64,000 nt of DNA from Phreatobacter stygius (GTDB lineage Bacteria; Pseudomonadota; Alphaproteobacteria; Rhizobiales; Phreatobacteraceae). The stretch spans positions 1,853,501 through 1,917,500 of the forward strand of contig NZ_CP039690.1 in assembly GCF_005144885.1 (NCBI RefSeq). The letters are read 5' to 3'. Made by a program: the position numbers and the translations under genes. Under the pieces are notes generated by a model that was not told where the DNA came from, ran no database searches, and saw only the letters and a program-made list of their open reading frames with translations. This document shows positions 9,341-17,406 of the stretch, in pieces; positions within the stretch are counted from its first letter, which is position 1; every line of letters begins with the position of its first letter.

Positions 9341-9370
9341 CCACCCGGCATGCGGGTCCGCACCGGGCGG
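9341..9370 (-). ncRNA. Group II intron domain V
   Basis: A 30-nt hairpin: lower arms at 9341-9348 and 9363-9370, 2-nt bulge at 9349-9350, upper arms TGCG/CGCA, tetraloop at 9355-9358. This is the catalytic core of the ribozyme. The triad reads CGC, which is diagnostic of group IIC rather than IIA/IIB (AGC). Confidence 0.85.
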
Positions 9371-9385
9371 TTCGAGAGATTGAGG

Positions 9386-10747
9386 TCAGGCGAGCCTGGG
9401 CATTCCCAGTTGGTCGGCCCATTTGATCGTGAGGACTGAGTTGAGGAGCATCCCGCTGTTGCGCCACCAGCAGCGGGAGTTTCCCGCTACCTTCTGAGCG
9501 ACGTTGGGTTTGGCTCCCATCGCTATCAGCTCCCGAAGGATTGTCCTGCCCCGCTTCCAGTGCTTGAGCTGGATGGCCCGCAAGCGATGACGCATCCACT
9601 CGTCCAGCTCGCGCCAGACCTTGGGTGTTTGCGCCAGTCGGAAGTAGGCTTTCCACCCCAGCACGAAGGAGCACAACCGCGCCGTCACCGCTGTTAACGA
9701 TCGCCCGGTCACCCGGGGTGTCAGTTCACGGATCCGGGTCTTGAACGCCTTGATCGCCTTGTCGGCGACCCGCCGTTTGACCACCCGACCCGGCGCCACC
9801 CAGAAGGCGTAGCCGAGAAAGCGGCGGCCGAAGACGGAAGCCACGGCACTCTTGGTCTCGTTCACCGTCAGATGAAGCCGGCCGTAGAGTCGTCGCAGCA
9901 GAGCCATGACCCGCTCGCCCGCCCGCCTGGACCGCACATAGACGTTGCTGTCGTCGGCATAGCGGCAGAAGGCATGGCCGCGTCGTTCAAGCTCCTTGTC
10001 CACCTCGTCGAGCAGCACGTTGGCCAGCAGCGGTGACAGCGGGCCACCTTGCGGCGTGCCCCTGGTCCGCTTGATGACCGCATCCCCATCAACAATGTCA
10101 GCGTTCAGGAAGGCACGGACCAGACGGATAACGCCGGGATCCGGGACCTTCCGGCGCAGACGATCGATCAGGATGTCGTGGTCCACCCGGTCGAAGAATT
10201 TCTCCAGGTCGACATCCACCACAACCCGCCGCCCGGACTGCACGAACGATTGCGCCGCCAAAACGGCATCGTGTGCGCGTCTGCCCGGGCGGAAGCCGTA
10301 GCTGTGCTCGCTGAAGGTCGGATCAAGGATCGGCTGCAGGACTTGCAGGAGCGCCTGTTGGATCAGGCGATCCAGCACCGTCGGGATGCCGAGCTCGCGC
10401 TCGCCTCCCCCCGGCTTCGGGATCATCACGCGACGCACCGGCTGCGGCTGGTACGTCCCCTTCAGCAGACTGTCGCGGATCACGGACCAGTCGGTTCGCA
10501 GCATGCTGGCCGTCTGGTCGATATCCAGACCATCCACGCCTGCCGCACCCTTGTTGGCGCGCACCTGCTTCAAGGCCCGCAGAAGGTTCTCTCGCGCCAG
10601 AACCGCTTCGAGCAGTCCCGGCCCCGTGTCGTTCCTGGTCCGGGGCGGGGGCGCGGCTTCGTCGAGACAGGAGCCCGAGCGGGCTTCACCCGTTCGCCTC
10701 TCCCGCTTCCCGGGCGTACCCGGCATCTGACGCATGGCCTTGCTCAT
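9386..10747 (-). CDS. ltrA: Group II intron reverse transcriptase/maturase
   Basis: 453-aa intron-encoded protein. The RT domain has GAAGVDGL, IPKPGGGERELGIPTVLDRLIQQA, SYGFRPGRRAHDAV, the RGTPQGGPLSPLL block and the catalytic FCRYADDSN (YADD) box. The maturase (X/GIIM) region follows with FLGYAF and LGWKAYFRLAQTPKVW. There is no HNH endonuclease domain at the C-terminus, as expected for class C. No frameshift or stop interrupts the RT motifs, so the element looks potentially active. The ATG at 10747 is the likely start, but the frame stays open into the intron's 5' domain and the ribosome site is weak. Confidence 0.93.
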   Translation of the reverse strand: MSKAMRQMPGTPGKRERRTGEARSGSCLDEAAPPPRTRNDTGPGLLEAVLARENLLRALKQVRANKGAAGVDGLDIDQTASMLRTDWSVIRDSLLKGTYQPQPVRRVMIPKPGGGERELGIPTVLDRLIQQALLQVLQPILDPTFSEHSYGFRPGRRAHDAVLAAQSFVQSGRRVVVDVDLEKFFDRVDHDILIDRLRRKVPDPGVIRLVRAFLNADIVDGDAVIKRTRGTPQGGPLSPLLANVLLDEVDKELERRGHAFCRYADDSNVYVRSRRAGERVMALLRRLYGRLHLTVNETKSAVASVFGRRFLGYAFWVAPGRVVKRRVADKAIKAFKTRIRELTPRVTGRSLTAVTARLCSFVLGWKAYFRLAQTPKVWRELDEWMRHRLRAIQLKHWKRGRTILRELIAMGAKPNVAQKVAGNSRCWWRNSGMLLNSVLTIKWADQLGMPRLA

Positions 10748-11140
10748 CCTTGGGGGAACTTCACTCTCTCTCGTTCGGTCCTTCGCCGACGGTGGCCCGC
10801 CGGCTACTACGACCTCGGCTGACTTCTCGCTCCGGTTCGACACTGTCGCCCTTTCAGGCACGAGGCGAGATCTCCCCAGGTAAGAACGCAATCCTTCCCC
10901 GCACAAACGCCGGATTTACGTCATCGAGCCTTGACCACAAGGGCTTTGCGGTTCGTTGCCCGCTCGCCCTGCTCGACACCGCCTTCTATCCGGTTCTTGT
11001 CCATCGTCTCGCGGGTTACGCTCCACGCTTCCTCCCCACGGTCGGTCGCCCTTCCGCAGTTGCGCTTCGCTTCGTTCGCTGTGGCCAGCTTACGGGAGGA
11101 CTTCCACCTCCAAGATTGCGCCCATGCTGGGCGCACAACG

Positions 11141-11174
11141 AAAAGCGCTCCCCGCCGGTCAGGCGAGAAGCGCT
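11141..11174 (-). terminator. Intrinsic terminator of the dehydratase gene and intron target
   Basis: On the minus strand a 13-bp stem (AGCGCTTCTCGCC / GGCGGGGAGCGCT, two G·U pairs) with a TGACC loop is followed by TTTT. It lies 24 bp after the dehydratase stop codon. The intron begins 7 nt past the stem, after TTTCGTT. Confidence 0.88.
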
Positions 11175-11198
11175 TATGAGGCGATAACCCCTGGGGCT

Positions 11199-13004
11199 TT
11201 AGTGGTTGTCGCGCGGAATTCCGCGTTTCTGGGCGATCTTCTGGTATTTGACCGCCGGCTTGAGCACCATGCCGTCGGACAGCTGGCTGACCATCGAGCG
11301 CTGGATCTCCTGCCAGGGCGTCTGGCTCTTCGGCACCTTGTAACCGCCATTGGCCTTCAACTCGGCCATGCGCTCGTTGAACTCCGCCTCCGAGATCAGG
11401 ATATTGGCCGAGCGCTTCTTCAGGTCGACACGCACCTTGTCGCCGGTCCTGAGCACGGCGAGCCCGCCATTGGCCCCGGCCTCCGGCGACGCGTTGAGGA
11501 TCGACGGCGAGCCCGAGGTGCCCGACTGGCGGCCGTCGCCGATGCAGGGCAAATCACGGATGCCCTGTTTCAAGAGCGCCGCCGGCGGCTGCATGTTCAC
11601 GACCTCGGCCGAGCCCGGATAACCGAGCGGGCCGACGCCGCGCACGAACAGCACGCAGGTCGCGTCGATCTTGAGCTCGGGATCGTCGATCCGGTGGTGA
11701 TAGTCCTCCGGCCCGTCGAACACGATGGCGCGGCCCTCGAAGGCCTCCATGTCTTTCGGATTGGACAGGTAGCGCTTGCGGAAATCCGGCGAGATGACGC
11801 TGGTCTTCATGATGGCTGAATCGAACAGGTTGCCCTTCAGCACGATGAAGCCGGCATCCTTCACCAGCGGCTTGTCATAGGGGTGGATGACCTCCTCATC
11901 CGAGATGACCGCGTCCTTGACGTTCTCGCCCATGGTCTTGCCATTGGCGGTCATGGCGCCGGCGTGGATCTTGCCGGCCTTCAGGAGCTGGTTCATCACT
12001 GCCGGCAGGCCGCCGGCCCGGAAATATTCCTCGCCGAGGAAGGCGCCGGCCGGCTGCATGTTGACCAGCAGCGGCACCTCGTGGCCGACCTTTTCCCAGT
12101 CGTCGATATCGAGTTTGACGCCGATATGTTTGGCGATGGCATTGATATGGATCGGCGCATTGGTCGAGCCGCCGATCGCCGAATTGGCGACGATGGTGTT
12201 CTCGAAGGCTTCGCGGGTCAGGATGTCAGAGGGTTTCAGATCCTCCCAGACCATCTCGACGATGCGCTTGCCGGTGGCATAGGCCATTTGCGGCCGCTCG
12301 CGATAGGGCGCGGGAATGGCCGCGCAGCCGGGCAGCGACATGCCCAAAGCCTCGGCCAGCGCGTTCATGGTCGAGGCCGTGCCCATGGTGTTGCAATGGC
12401 CGATCGAGGGCGCCGACTTGGTCACCACGTCGATGAATTCGTCATAGGTGATGGTGCCGTCGGCCTGCAGCTTGCGCGCCTCCCACACCACCGTGCCGGA
12501 GCCGGCGCGCTTGCCCTTCCACCAGCCGTTGAGCATCGGCCCGCCCGACAGCACGATGGCCGGGATATTGACGGTCGCCGCGCCCATGATCATCGCCGGC
12601 GTGGTCTTGTCGCAGCCGGTCAGCAGCACCACGCCATCCATCGGATAGCCGTAGAGGATCTCGACGAGCGAGAGATATTGCAGGTTGCGGTCGAGTGCCG
12701 CGGTCGGCCGCTTCAGGGTTTCCTGGATCTGATGGACCGGGAATTCGAGCGGAATGCCGCCGGCATCACGGATGCCGTCGCGGACACGCTGGGCCAGCTC
12801 GATATGATGGCGGTTGCACGGCGAGATGTCCGAGCCGGTCTGGGCGATGCCGATGATCGGCTTGCCCGAGCGCAGTTCCTCGACGGTGAGGCCCCAGTTG
12901 ACCGTGCGCTCGAGATAGATCGCGGTCATGCCCGGATTGTCCGGATTGTCGAACCACTGCCGCGACCGCAGGGCCTTGGGCATCTTCTTCCGGCGCGGAG
13001 CCAT
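11199..13004 (-). CDS. IlvD/Edd-family sugar-acid dehydratase (xylonate/arabonate type)
   Basis: 601-aa Fe-S dehydratase. Cluster cysteines are in [21 protein letters not shown] and [13 protein letters not shown]. The N-terminal phrase [21 protein letters not shown] and the overall length match pentonate dehydratases (for example Caulobacter XylD) rather than the branched-chain enzyme IlvD. The probable reaction is dehydration of a pentonate or hexonate to its 2-keto-3-deoxy acid in the cytoplasm. GGGAGG lies 8 nt before the ATG. An AAATCGATT palindrome lies about 33 bp upstream, shared with the SDR and transketolase genes, so it is probably sugar-induced. A strong terminator and then a group II intron follow. 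Confidence 0.87.
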   Translation of the reverse strand: MAPRRKKMPKALRSRQWFDNPDNPGMTAIYLERTVNWGLTVEELRSGKPIIGIAQTGSDISPCNRHHIELAQRVRDGIRDAGGIPLEFPVHQIQETLKRPTAALDRNLQYLSLVEILYGYPMDGVVLLTGCDKTTPAMIMGAATVNIPAIVLSGGPMLNGWWKGKRAGSGTVVWEARKLQADGTITYDEFIDVVTKSAPSIGHCNTMGTASTMNALAEALGMSLPGCAAIPAPYRERPQMAYATGKRIVEMVWEDLKPSDILTREAFENTIVANSAIGGSTNAPIHINAIAKHIGVKLDIDDWEKVGHEVPLLVNMQPAGAFLGEEYFRAGGLPAVMNQLLKAGKIHAGAMTANGKTMGENVKDAVISDEEVIHPYDKPLVKDAGFIVLKGNLFDSAIMKTSVISPDFRKRYLSNPKDMEAFEGRAIVFDGPEDYHHRIDDPELKIDATCVLFVRGVGPLGYPGSAEVVNMQPPAALLKQGIRDLPCIGDGRQSGTSGSPSILNASPEAGANGGLAVLRTGDKVRVDLKKRSANILISEAEFNERMAELKANGGYKVPKSQTPWQEIQRSMVSQLSDGMVLKPAVKYQKIAQKRGIPRDNH

Positions 13005-13036
13005 GCATTGTCCTCCCTAGGGATGCGCCGGGGATC

Positions 13037-13049
13037 CAAATCGATTGAA
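13037..13049. promoter_or_regulatory. Candidate LacI-type operator upstream of the dehydratase
   Basis: AAATCGATTGAA (13038-13049) carries the AATCGATT palindrome with a central CG typical of LacI-family operators. It sits 33 bp before the dehydratase start. The identical 12-mer occurs before the SDR gene at 16114-16125 and the same core before the transketolase at 48711-48722. Confidence 0.6.
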
Positions 13050-13192
13050 CCGGCCCCGGCATCGTCGTTGAGAATGAGTTGAACCTGGAGATATCAGGAA
13101 ATCAACGGCGAAACGCGGAAGGCGCTCATGCGCGGGCAACGACCCGACGGAGTTGCTTGCCGGGATCGTCCTCCGCGGCCATCTTGTGCTTC

Positions 13193-13208
13193 GGAAGCAT
13201 ATGCTTCC
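13193..13208. promoter_or_regulatory. Palindromic operator of the vapBC locus
   Basis: GGAAGCATATGCTTCC is a perfect 16-bp palindrome ending 12 bp before the vapB start codon. A further half-site, TGCTTCGG, overlaps it on the left (13187-13194). Such overlapping half-sites at a toxin-antitoxin promoter normally bind the VapB/VapBC complex for autorepression. Confidence 0.6.
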
Positions 13209-13220
13209 ACGAGAGCTCTG

Positions 13221-13502
13221 ATGGCCATCACGCCGCGCAACAAGAAGGTCGAAGATCAGATCCGGCGCCTTGGCCGGCGTTTGGGCAAGGGGCCGTCGGC
13301 GGTCATCGCCGAGGTCGTCGAGCGGGCGATGCAAGCCGACACCACCGGCAGGAACCAATTTCCGCCGGAGGAGATCGTGCGGCGGAAGGCGCTGATTGAC
13401 AGCTTCCTTGCCGACATGGCGGCGAACACCACGGAGGACGATCGCAGGATCGCCAGGGACCTCGACAAGGGGCGTCACGACGACGCTGGGGTGCCGAAGT
13501 GA
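13221..13502 (+). CDS. vapB: VapB-type antitoxin (Psk-like)
   Basis: 93-aa antitoxin. The start MAITPRNKKVEDQIRRLGRR, then GKGPSAVIAEVVERAMQ, matches the Rv0623/Psk-like VapB DNA-binding N-terminus. The C-terminal half is charged and probably disordered until it wraps the toxin. The ATG at 13221 is preceded by GAGAG and a 16-bp palindrome. A longer upstream frame would cross that operator and is rejected. Its TGA overlaps the toxin GTG (GTGA), the usual coupled order. The toxin behind it is frameshifted, so this is now an orphan antitoxin. Confidence 0.82.
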   Translation: MAITPRNKKVEDQIRRLGRRLGKGPSAVIAEVVERAMQADTTGRNQFPPEEIVRRKALIDSFLADMAANTTEDDRRIARDLDKGRHDDAGVPK

Positions 13503-13889
13503 CAACCGTCGTCGATACGCCGGCTCTCGTCGCGCTCATCGTCGGCGAGCCGAAAGCGCCTCGGCGACTGGCGCGCCTCGCACTTCTCCAGCCATCAACC
13601 GTCCCGGCCTCGTGCTATCTCGAAGCCTCCATGGTGCTTGCAATGCGCGCATGGGCGGCGCGGTCTCGATCAATTGATCGCCGACTTTTCGGTCCCGTTT
13701 ACGTCTCTCGACGAGCCGATTGCCCGTCTGGCCGCCGATGCCTTTGAACGGTTTGGCAAGGCCATCGGCCATCCCGCCAAGCTCAATTTTGGCGATTGCC
13801 TTGCCTATGCAACCGCCATGCGGCTGGACGCGCCCTTGCTTTTCAAGGGCGATGACTTCCGCCATACCGATGTCCAGGCCGCGCTCTGA
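13499..13889 (+). pseudogene. vapC: vapC PIN-domain toxin, frameshifted
   Basis: The GTG-started frame gives TTVVDTPALVALIVGEPK… SCYLEASMVLAMR, the first part of a PIN ribonuclease with its first acidic residue. After about 13640 the PIN homology continues in the next frame (QLIADFSVPF … AADAFERFGKAIGHPAKLNFGDCLAYATA … LFKGDDFRHTDVQAAL) to a stop at 13887-13889. A one-base gain or two-base loss between about 13638 and 13680 explains this. Unrepaired, the product is 82 aa and lacks the second half of the active site. The closing FGDCLAYATA and FKGDDF motifs are intact in the shifted frame, so the lesion is probably recent. Confidence 0.78.
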
Positions 13890-13928
13890 CATTTGGCCGC
13901 TCAAGCGAAATAATCCCGAGGAAGCCCG

Positions 13929-15113
13929 ATGACATTCCAGACCGTCCCGCATTTCGACCGCATCGGCGAGGAGAACGCCTTTGCCGTATTGGCGCGCGCC
14001 ACCGCGCTGATGCGCGAAGGCAAGGATGTCATCAATCTGGGCATCGGCCAGCCGGATTTCGCCACCCCCGGCAACATTGCCGAAGCGGCGATCAAGGCAA
14101 TCCGCGACGGCCATCACGGTTATACGCCGGCCAACGGCATCCTGCCGCTGCGCGAGGCGGTGGCGGCCGATCTCGACCGCCGCTTCAAGGTCCAGGTCTC
14201 GCCCGAAGAGGTGATGATCGTGCCGGGCGGCAAGGTCACCATGTATATGGCGATCCTGATGTTCGGCGAGCCGGGCGCCGAGATCCTCTATCCGGATCCG
14301 GGCTTTCCGATCTACCGCTCGATGATCGAATATACCGGGGCGACGCCGATCCCGGTGCCGATCCGCGAAGAGAACGGCTTTGCCTTCTCGGCCGACGAAC
14401 TCCTGTCGCTGATCACCCCGAAGACCCGCCTGATCATCGTCAACTCACCGGCCAATCCGACCGGCGGCGTCACGCCCAAGGTGGAGATCGACAAGCTGGT
14501 GAAGGGCCTGGAGAAATGGCCCGATGTCGCCGTCCTGACCGACGAGATCTACGACCAGATGGTCTATGACGGCGAGCAGCACGTCTGCCTCCTGTCCTAC
14601 CCGTCGATCCGTGACCGGACCATCCTGCTCAACGGCTGGTCGAAGACCTATGCCATGACCGGCTGGCGCCTTGGCTATTCGGTCTGGCCCGGCAAACTCT
14701 ACGACTATGCCCGCAAGCTGGCGGTGAACTCATTCTCCTGCGTCAATGCGCCGTCGCAATATGCAGCGCTCGAGGCGCTGACCGGCCCGCAAACTGAAGT
14801 CGGCAAAATGGTCGCCGAGTTCGACACCAGGCGCAAGCTGGTGGTCGAAGGCCTGAACAAGCTGCCGGGCGTCTCCTGTATCGTGCCGAAGGGCGCCTTC
14901 TATGCCTTTCCGAATGTCTCCAAGACCGGCTGGAAGGCCAAACCGCTCGCCTCGGCACTGCTCGAGGATGCCGGCGTCGCCACCATTGGCGGGCCCGATT
15001 TCGGAGTGTTCGGCGAAGGCTATATCCGCCTCAGCTATGCCAACTCGGCCGAGAATATCCTGAAGGCGCTCGACCGCATGCAGGCTTTCCTGGAGCGGCG
15101 GAACGCGCCGTAA
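13929..15113 (+). CDS. PLP-dependent aminotransferase, class I/II
   Basis: 394-aa fold-type I aminotransferase, likely acting on aspartate, an aromatic or a branched amino acid. Seen: GIGQPDFATPGN near the start, the YTPANGILPLREAVA substrate strand, the NSPANPTGG asparagine loop, DEIYDQMVYD, and the PLP lysine in NGWSKTYAMTGWRLGY (about K239). It lies 39 bp after the broken toxin gene. GAGGA immediately upstream marks the ATG. No pathway partner is adjacent, so the amino-acid specificity cannot be assigned. Confidence 0.88.
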   Translation: MTFQTVPHFDRIGEENAFAVLARATALMREGKDVINLGIGQPDFATPGNIAEAAIKAIRDGHHGYTPANGILPLREAVAADLDRRFKVQVSPEEVMIVPGGKVTMYMAILMFGEPGAEILYPDPGFPIYRSMIEYTGATPIPVPIREENGFAFSADELLSLITPKTRLIIVNSPANPTGGVTPKVEIDKLVKGLEKWPDVAVLTDEIYDQMVYDGEQHVCLLSYPSIRDRTILLNGWSKTYAMTGWRLGYSVWPGKLYDYARKLAVNSFSCVNAPSQYAALEALTGPQTEVGKMVAEFDTRRKLVVEGLNKLPGVSCIVPKGAFYAFPNVSKTGWKAKPLASALLEDAGVATIGGPDFGVFGEGYIRLSYANSAENILKALDRMQAFLERRNAP

Positions 15114-15156
15114 AGGCGCTCCGGATCGACCGCCATGGACTGATAATCGCGACCGC

Positions 15157-15978
15157 TCAATCGTCCCCGAGGATCGTGTCGAGAAACTTGGCCGGATCGG
15201 CCAGGAACCGGCGCGTCACCTGGACATGGTCCAGCTCCTCGTAGCCGACCTGCCTCGGCCCGTTTTCGCCGAACTCGTAGATCCAGGCGTTGGGATAGGC
15301 GAGCAGGATCGGCGCGTGAGTCGCGATGATGAACTGGCAGTCCTTGGCGGCCAATTCGTGGAGCCGGCGCAGGAAGCGCAGCTGCCGGGTCGGCGAGAGG
15401 GCCGCCTCCGGTTCGTCGAGCAGATAGATGCCCTTGGCCCGGAACCGGTGCTCCATCAGCGCCATGAAGCTCTCGCCATGGGACTGCTCATGCAGCGAGA
15501 CCCCGCCATAGGCGTTGAGCGGGTTCGGTCGCGGGCCCGCTTCCGCCGCGGCGCGGTCCATGATCGAGGCGAAGTTGAAAAAGCTCTCGGCGCGCAGGAA
15601 GAAACCTTCCTTGACGATCCGCCGGGTGCGCTCCAGCCGCAGGAAGCGATGCAGCTCGGAATGGGCGGGATAGCTCGCCGATTTGGCCTGCAAGGATCCA
15701 CCCTCGGCGCGAAAACCGAGCGCGAGCGCCACCGCTTCGAGCAGCGTCGATTTGCCCGAGCCGTTCTCGCCAACGAAAAAGGTCACCTTCGGATGGAAGG
15801 CAAGGCTTGCAGTGTTGCGGACTGAATCGAGATTGAACGGATAGGCCTCGTCGTCCCAGCCGTCGGCATGGTCGAGCCGCGCCCGGAACAGGATCTGCGG
15901 ATGACGCCACAGCCGGTCCAGCTCGGCATCCTCATCCTCGTCATAAGGCCTTTGCCGGCCACGCCGGTCATTCGCCAT
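15157..15978 (-). CDS. AAA family ATPase (single-chain, SMC/ABC-like head)
   Basis: 273-aa P-loop ATPase. Walker A is FVGENGSGKST (residues 68-78). A signature-like segment (SHGESFMALM) and Walker B with the ABC glutamate (IYLLDEPEAALSP) lie in the second half, followed by an ATHAPILLAYP switch histidine. This small 'AAA_21/AAA_23' class lacks a coiled coil and has no adjacent nuclease gene. Proteins of this type are found in overlooked defence and repair systems, but also as stand-alone housekeeping ATPases, and nothing here decides between them. The ATG follows GGAGG by 4 nt. Confidence 0.8.
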   Translation of the reverse strand: MANDRRGRQRPYDEDEDAELDRLWRHPQILFRARLDHADGWDDEAYPFNLDSVRNTASLAFHPKVTFFVGENGSGKSTLLEAVALALGFRAEGGSLQAKSASYPAHSELHRFLRLERTRRIVKEGFFLRAESFFNFASIMDRAAAEAGPRPNPLNAYGGVSLHEQSHGESFMALMEHRFRAKGIYLLDEPEAALSPTRQLRFLRRLHELAAKDCQFIIATHAPILLAYPNAWIYEFGENGPRQVGYEELDHVQVTRRFLADPAKFLDTILGDD

Positions 15979-16113
15979 GGAGCCTCCAAACGAGCCTGGA
16001 CTCTCAGACCCCGAATTATACGCGCCCGGCGTCCGCGCCAAGCGGGCAAGGCAGGTCAGCCGATGACAGAGGTCACTTCTCGAAACGGCCTTTCCGTGAA
16101 AGAATGGCGAAAT

Positions 16114-16125
16114 AAATCGATTGAA
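16114..16125. promoter_or_regulatory. Candidate LacI-type operator upstream of the SDR
   Basis: AAATCGATTGAA, identical over 12 bases to the site before the dehydratase, lies 21 nt before the SDR ATG. It overlaps the region between promoter and ribosome site, where a repressor would block initiation or elongation. Confidence 0.6.
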
Positions 16126-16146
16126 ATGACATCTGGAGACGAAATT

Positions 16147-16899
16147 ATGTTGCTCAAGGGCAAGATCGCCATCATCACCGGAGCGGCGTCGAAACGCGGC
16201 TTGGGGCTTGCCACCGCCCGCCTGTTCGCCGAACACGGCGCCAAGGTCGTGCTCACCGACCTTGACCTGGCAAGCGCGCGCGACGCCGTGAAGACGCTTA
16301 AGGGACGTGGCCATCTGGCGCTCAAATGTGACGTCGTCAGGCGCGCCGATTGCGACAAGGTCGCGGCCCGCACGCTGGCCCGCTTCGGCCGCATCGACGT
16401 GCTCATCAACAATGCCGGCATCACCTCGCCGAAGCGGCTGATGGACACCGACGCGGCAACCTATGACCGCATCATGGACGTCAACATGCGCGGCACCTAC
16501 CAGATGACCCAGGCCGTGGTGCCGGCCATGCGCGCGCAGCGATCCGGCTCCATCGTCAATATGAGTTCAGCCTCCGGCCAGCGTGGCGGCGGCATTTTCG
16601 GCGGCTCGGCCTATGCCGCGGCCAAGTCCGCCATCCTCGGCTACACCAAGGCCTCGGCACGCGAGCTCGGCCCCGACAATATCCGGGTCAATGCCATTTG
16701 CCCGTCGATGATCGATACCGACATTACCGGCGGCACGCTGTCGACCGCCCAGATGTCCGGCATTGTCGCGACCGTTCCCATGGGCCGGCTCGGCACGGCC
16801 GACGAAATTGCCGGCTGCTACCTGTTCCTGGCATCCGACCTCGCGGGTTACGTCACGGGATCGGAGCTCGACATCAATGGCGGCAGCCATATTCACTAG
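16147..16899 (+). CDS. SDR family NAD(P)-dependent oxidoreductase
   Basis: 250-aa classical short-chain dehydrogenase. Seen: the nucleotide motif TGAASKRGLG (11-20), NNAGI (88-92), the catalytic SS near 140, Y156/K160 in SAYAAAK, and ELGPDNIRVNAICP. The C-terminal LASDLAGYVTGSELDINGG fits 3-oxoacyl reductase/sugar dehydrogenase subfamilies. The shared AAATCGATT operator links it to the sugar-acid dehydratase 3 kb away, so oxidation of an aldose or a sugar-acid hydroxyl is the likeliest job (inference). The ATG has GGAGA seven bases upstream. Confidence 0.85.
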   Translation: MLLKGKIAIITGAASKRGLGLATARLFAEHGAKVVLTDLDLASARDAVKTLKGRGHLALKCDVVRRADCDKVAARTLARFGRIDVLINNAGITSPKRLMDTDAATYDRIMDVNMRGTYQMTQAVVPAMRAQRSGSIVNMSSASGQRGGGIFGGSAYAAAKSAILGYTKASARELGPDNIRVNAICPSMIDTDITGGTLSTAQMSGIVATVPMGRLGTADEIAGCYLFLASDLAGYVTGSELDINGGSHIH

Positions 16900-16908
16900 G
16901 TTGGCGGA

Positions 16909-17406
16909 TCAGCGCCCGCCGAGCAGCATGACCCCCCAGGCGGCCAGGAACGGCAGCGGCAGCGAGGCGACGACGCGCAGCCACACCACCCGCGCCGGCA
17001 TGACCGGCAGTTCCCAGACGAACAGGCGCTGCACCGCGAACAAGGCCCAGGCGGTGGCATAAGCGACCACCGGCACCAGGCCCGCGCCGCTTTTCAGCGC
17101 GGTCGAGCCGATGGCGAAACCGACCACCGGGCCGCCGGGCGTCAGCGCGCCGGCGACGGTTGCGAGCAGCAGCCCCGTGATCCCGGATTGCGGACCGAGC
17201 CAGGAGCGCACGACGTCCGGCGGCAGCAGGGCGGCAAGAAAGCCTGATCCGATCACGCCGATGGCGAGCCGCGGCAGCAGGTGCAGGAAGTCGAAGGTCC
17301 CGGACCTGAGGCCGGCCTTGAGGACGTCCTCGCCGCGCCGCCAGGCGATCCCGACCAGCACGATGACGATGAACCAGAGCGCGACCGACAGGACGAAGAC
17401 GATCAT
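16909..17406 (-). CDS. Half-size permease, DUF318/ArsP-like (B unit)
   Basis: 165-aa integral membrane protein with about five hydrophobic segments and the repeated glycine/proline motif of this family (AGALTPGGPVVGFAIGSTALK). It is paralogous to the gene upstream: both share LPRxxIGxxxxxF-ALLPPxVVxxWLG, SGxTGLLxAT and ASLPLPxLA. The start ATG overlaps the stop of the partner (ATGA). Full-length DUF318 permeases carry both halves in one chain, so the two products probably form a heterodimer. Substrate unknown. Confidence 0.78.
   Translation of the reverse strand: MIVFVLSVALWFIVIVLVGIAWRRGEDVLKAGLRSGTFDFLHLLPRLAIGVIGSGFLAALLPPDVVRSWLGPQSGITGLLLATVAGALTPGGPVVGFAIGSTALKSGAGLVPVVAYATAWALFAVQRLFVWELPVMPARVVWLRVVASLPLPFLAAWGVMLLGGR

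Larger units (their letters stand above)
9306..11136 (-). mobile_element. Complete group IIC intron
   Basis: A 1.83-kb group II intron with both ends recognisable. On the minus strand it begins GTGCGCCCAGCATGGGCG (5' consensus GUGYG) at 11136 and ends CCCCCTAT (3' AY) at 9306. Domain V is at 9341-9370: an 8-bp lower stem with one G·U, a 2-nt bulge, a 4-bp upper stem and a GACC loop. The bottom strand carries the CGC triad typical of class C. Domain VI follows at about 9309-9333. The intron-encoded protein lies between. It is inserted just behind the dehydratase terminator, the characteristic class C target. Confidence 0.9.

Noticed and set aside
10907..11187. Small open frames in the 5' part of the intron
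   Set aside because: They lie in the ribozyme domains I-III, which are structural RNA.
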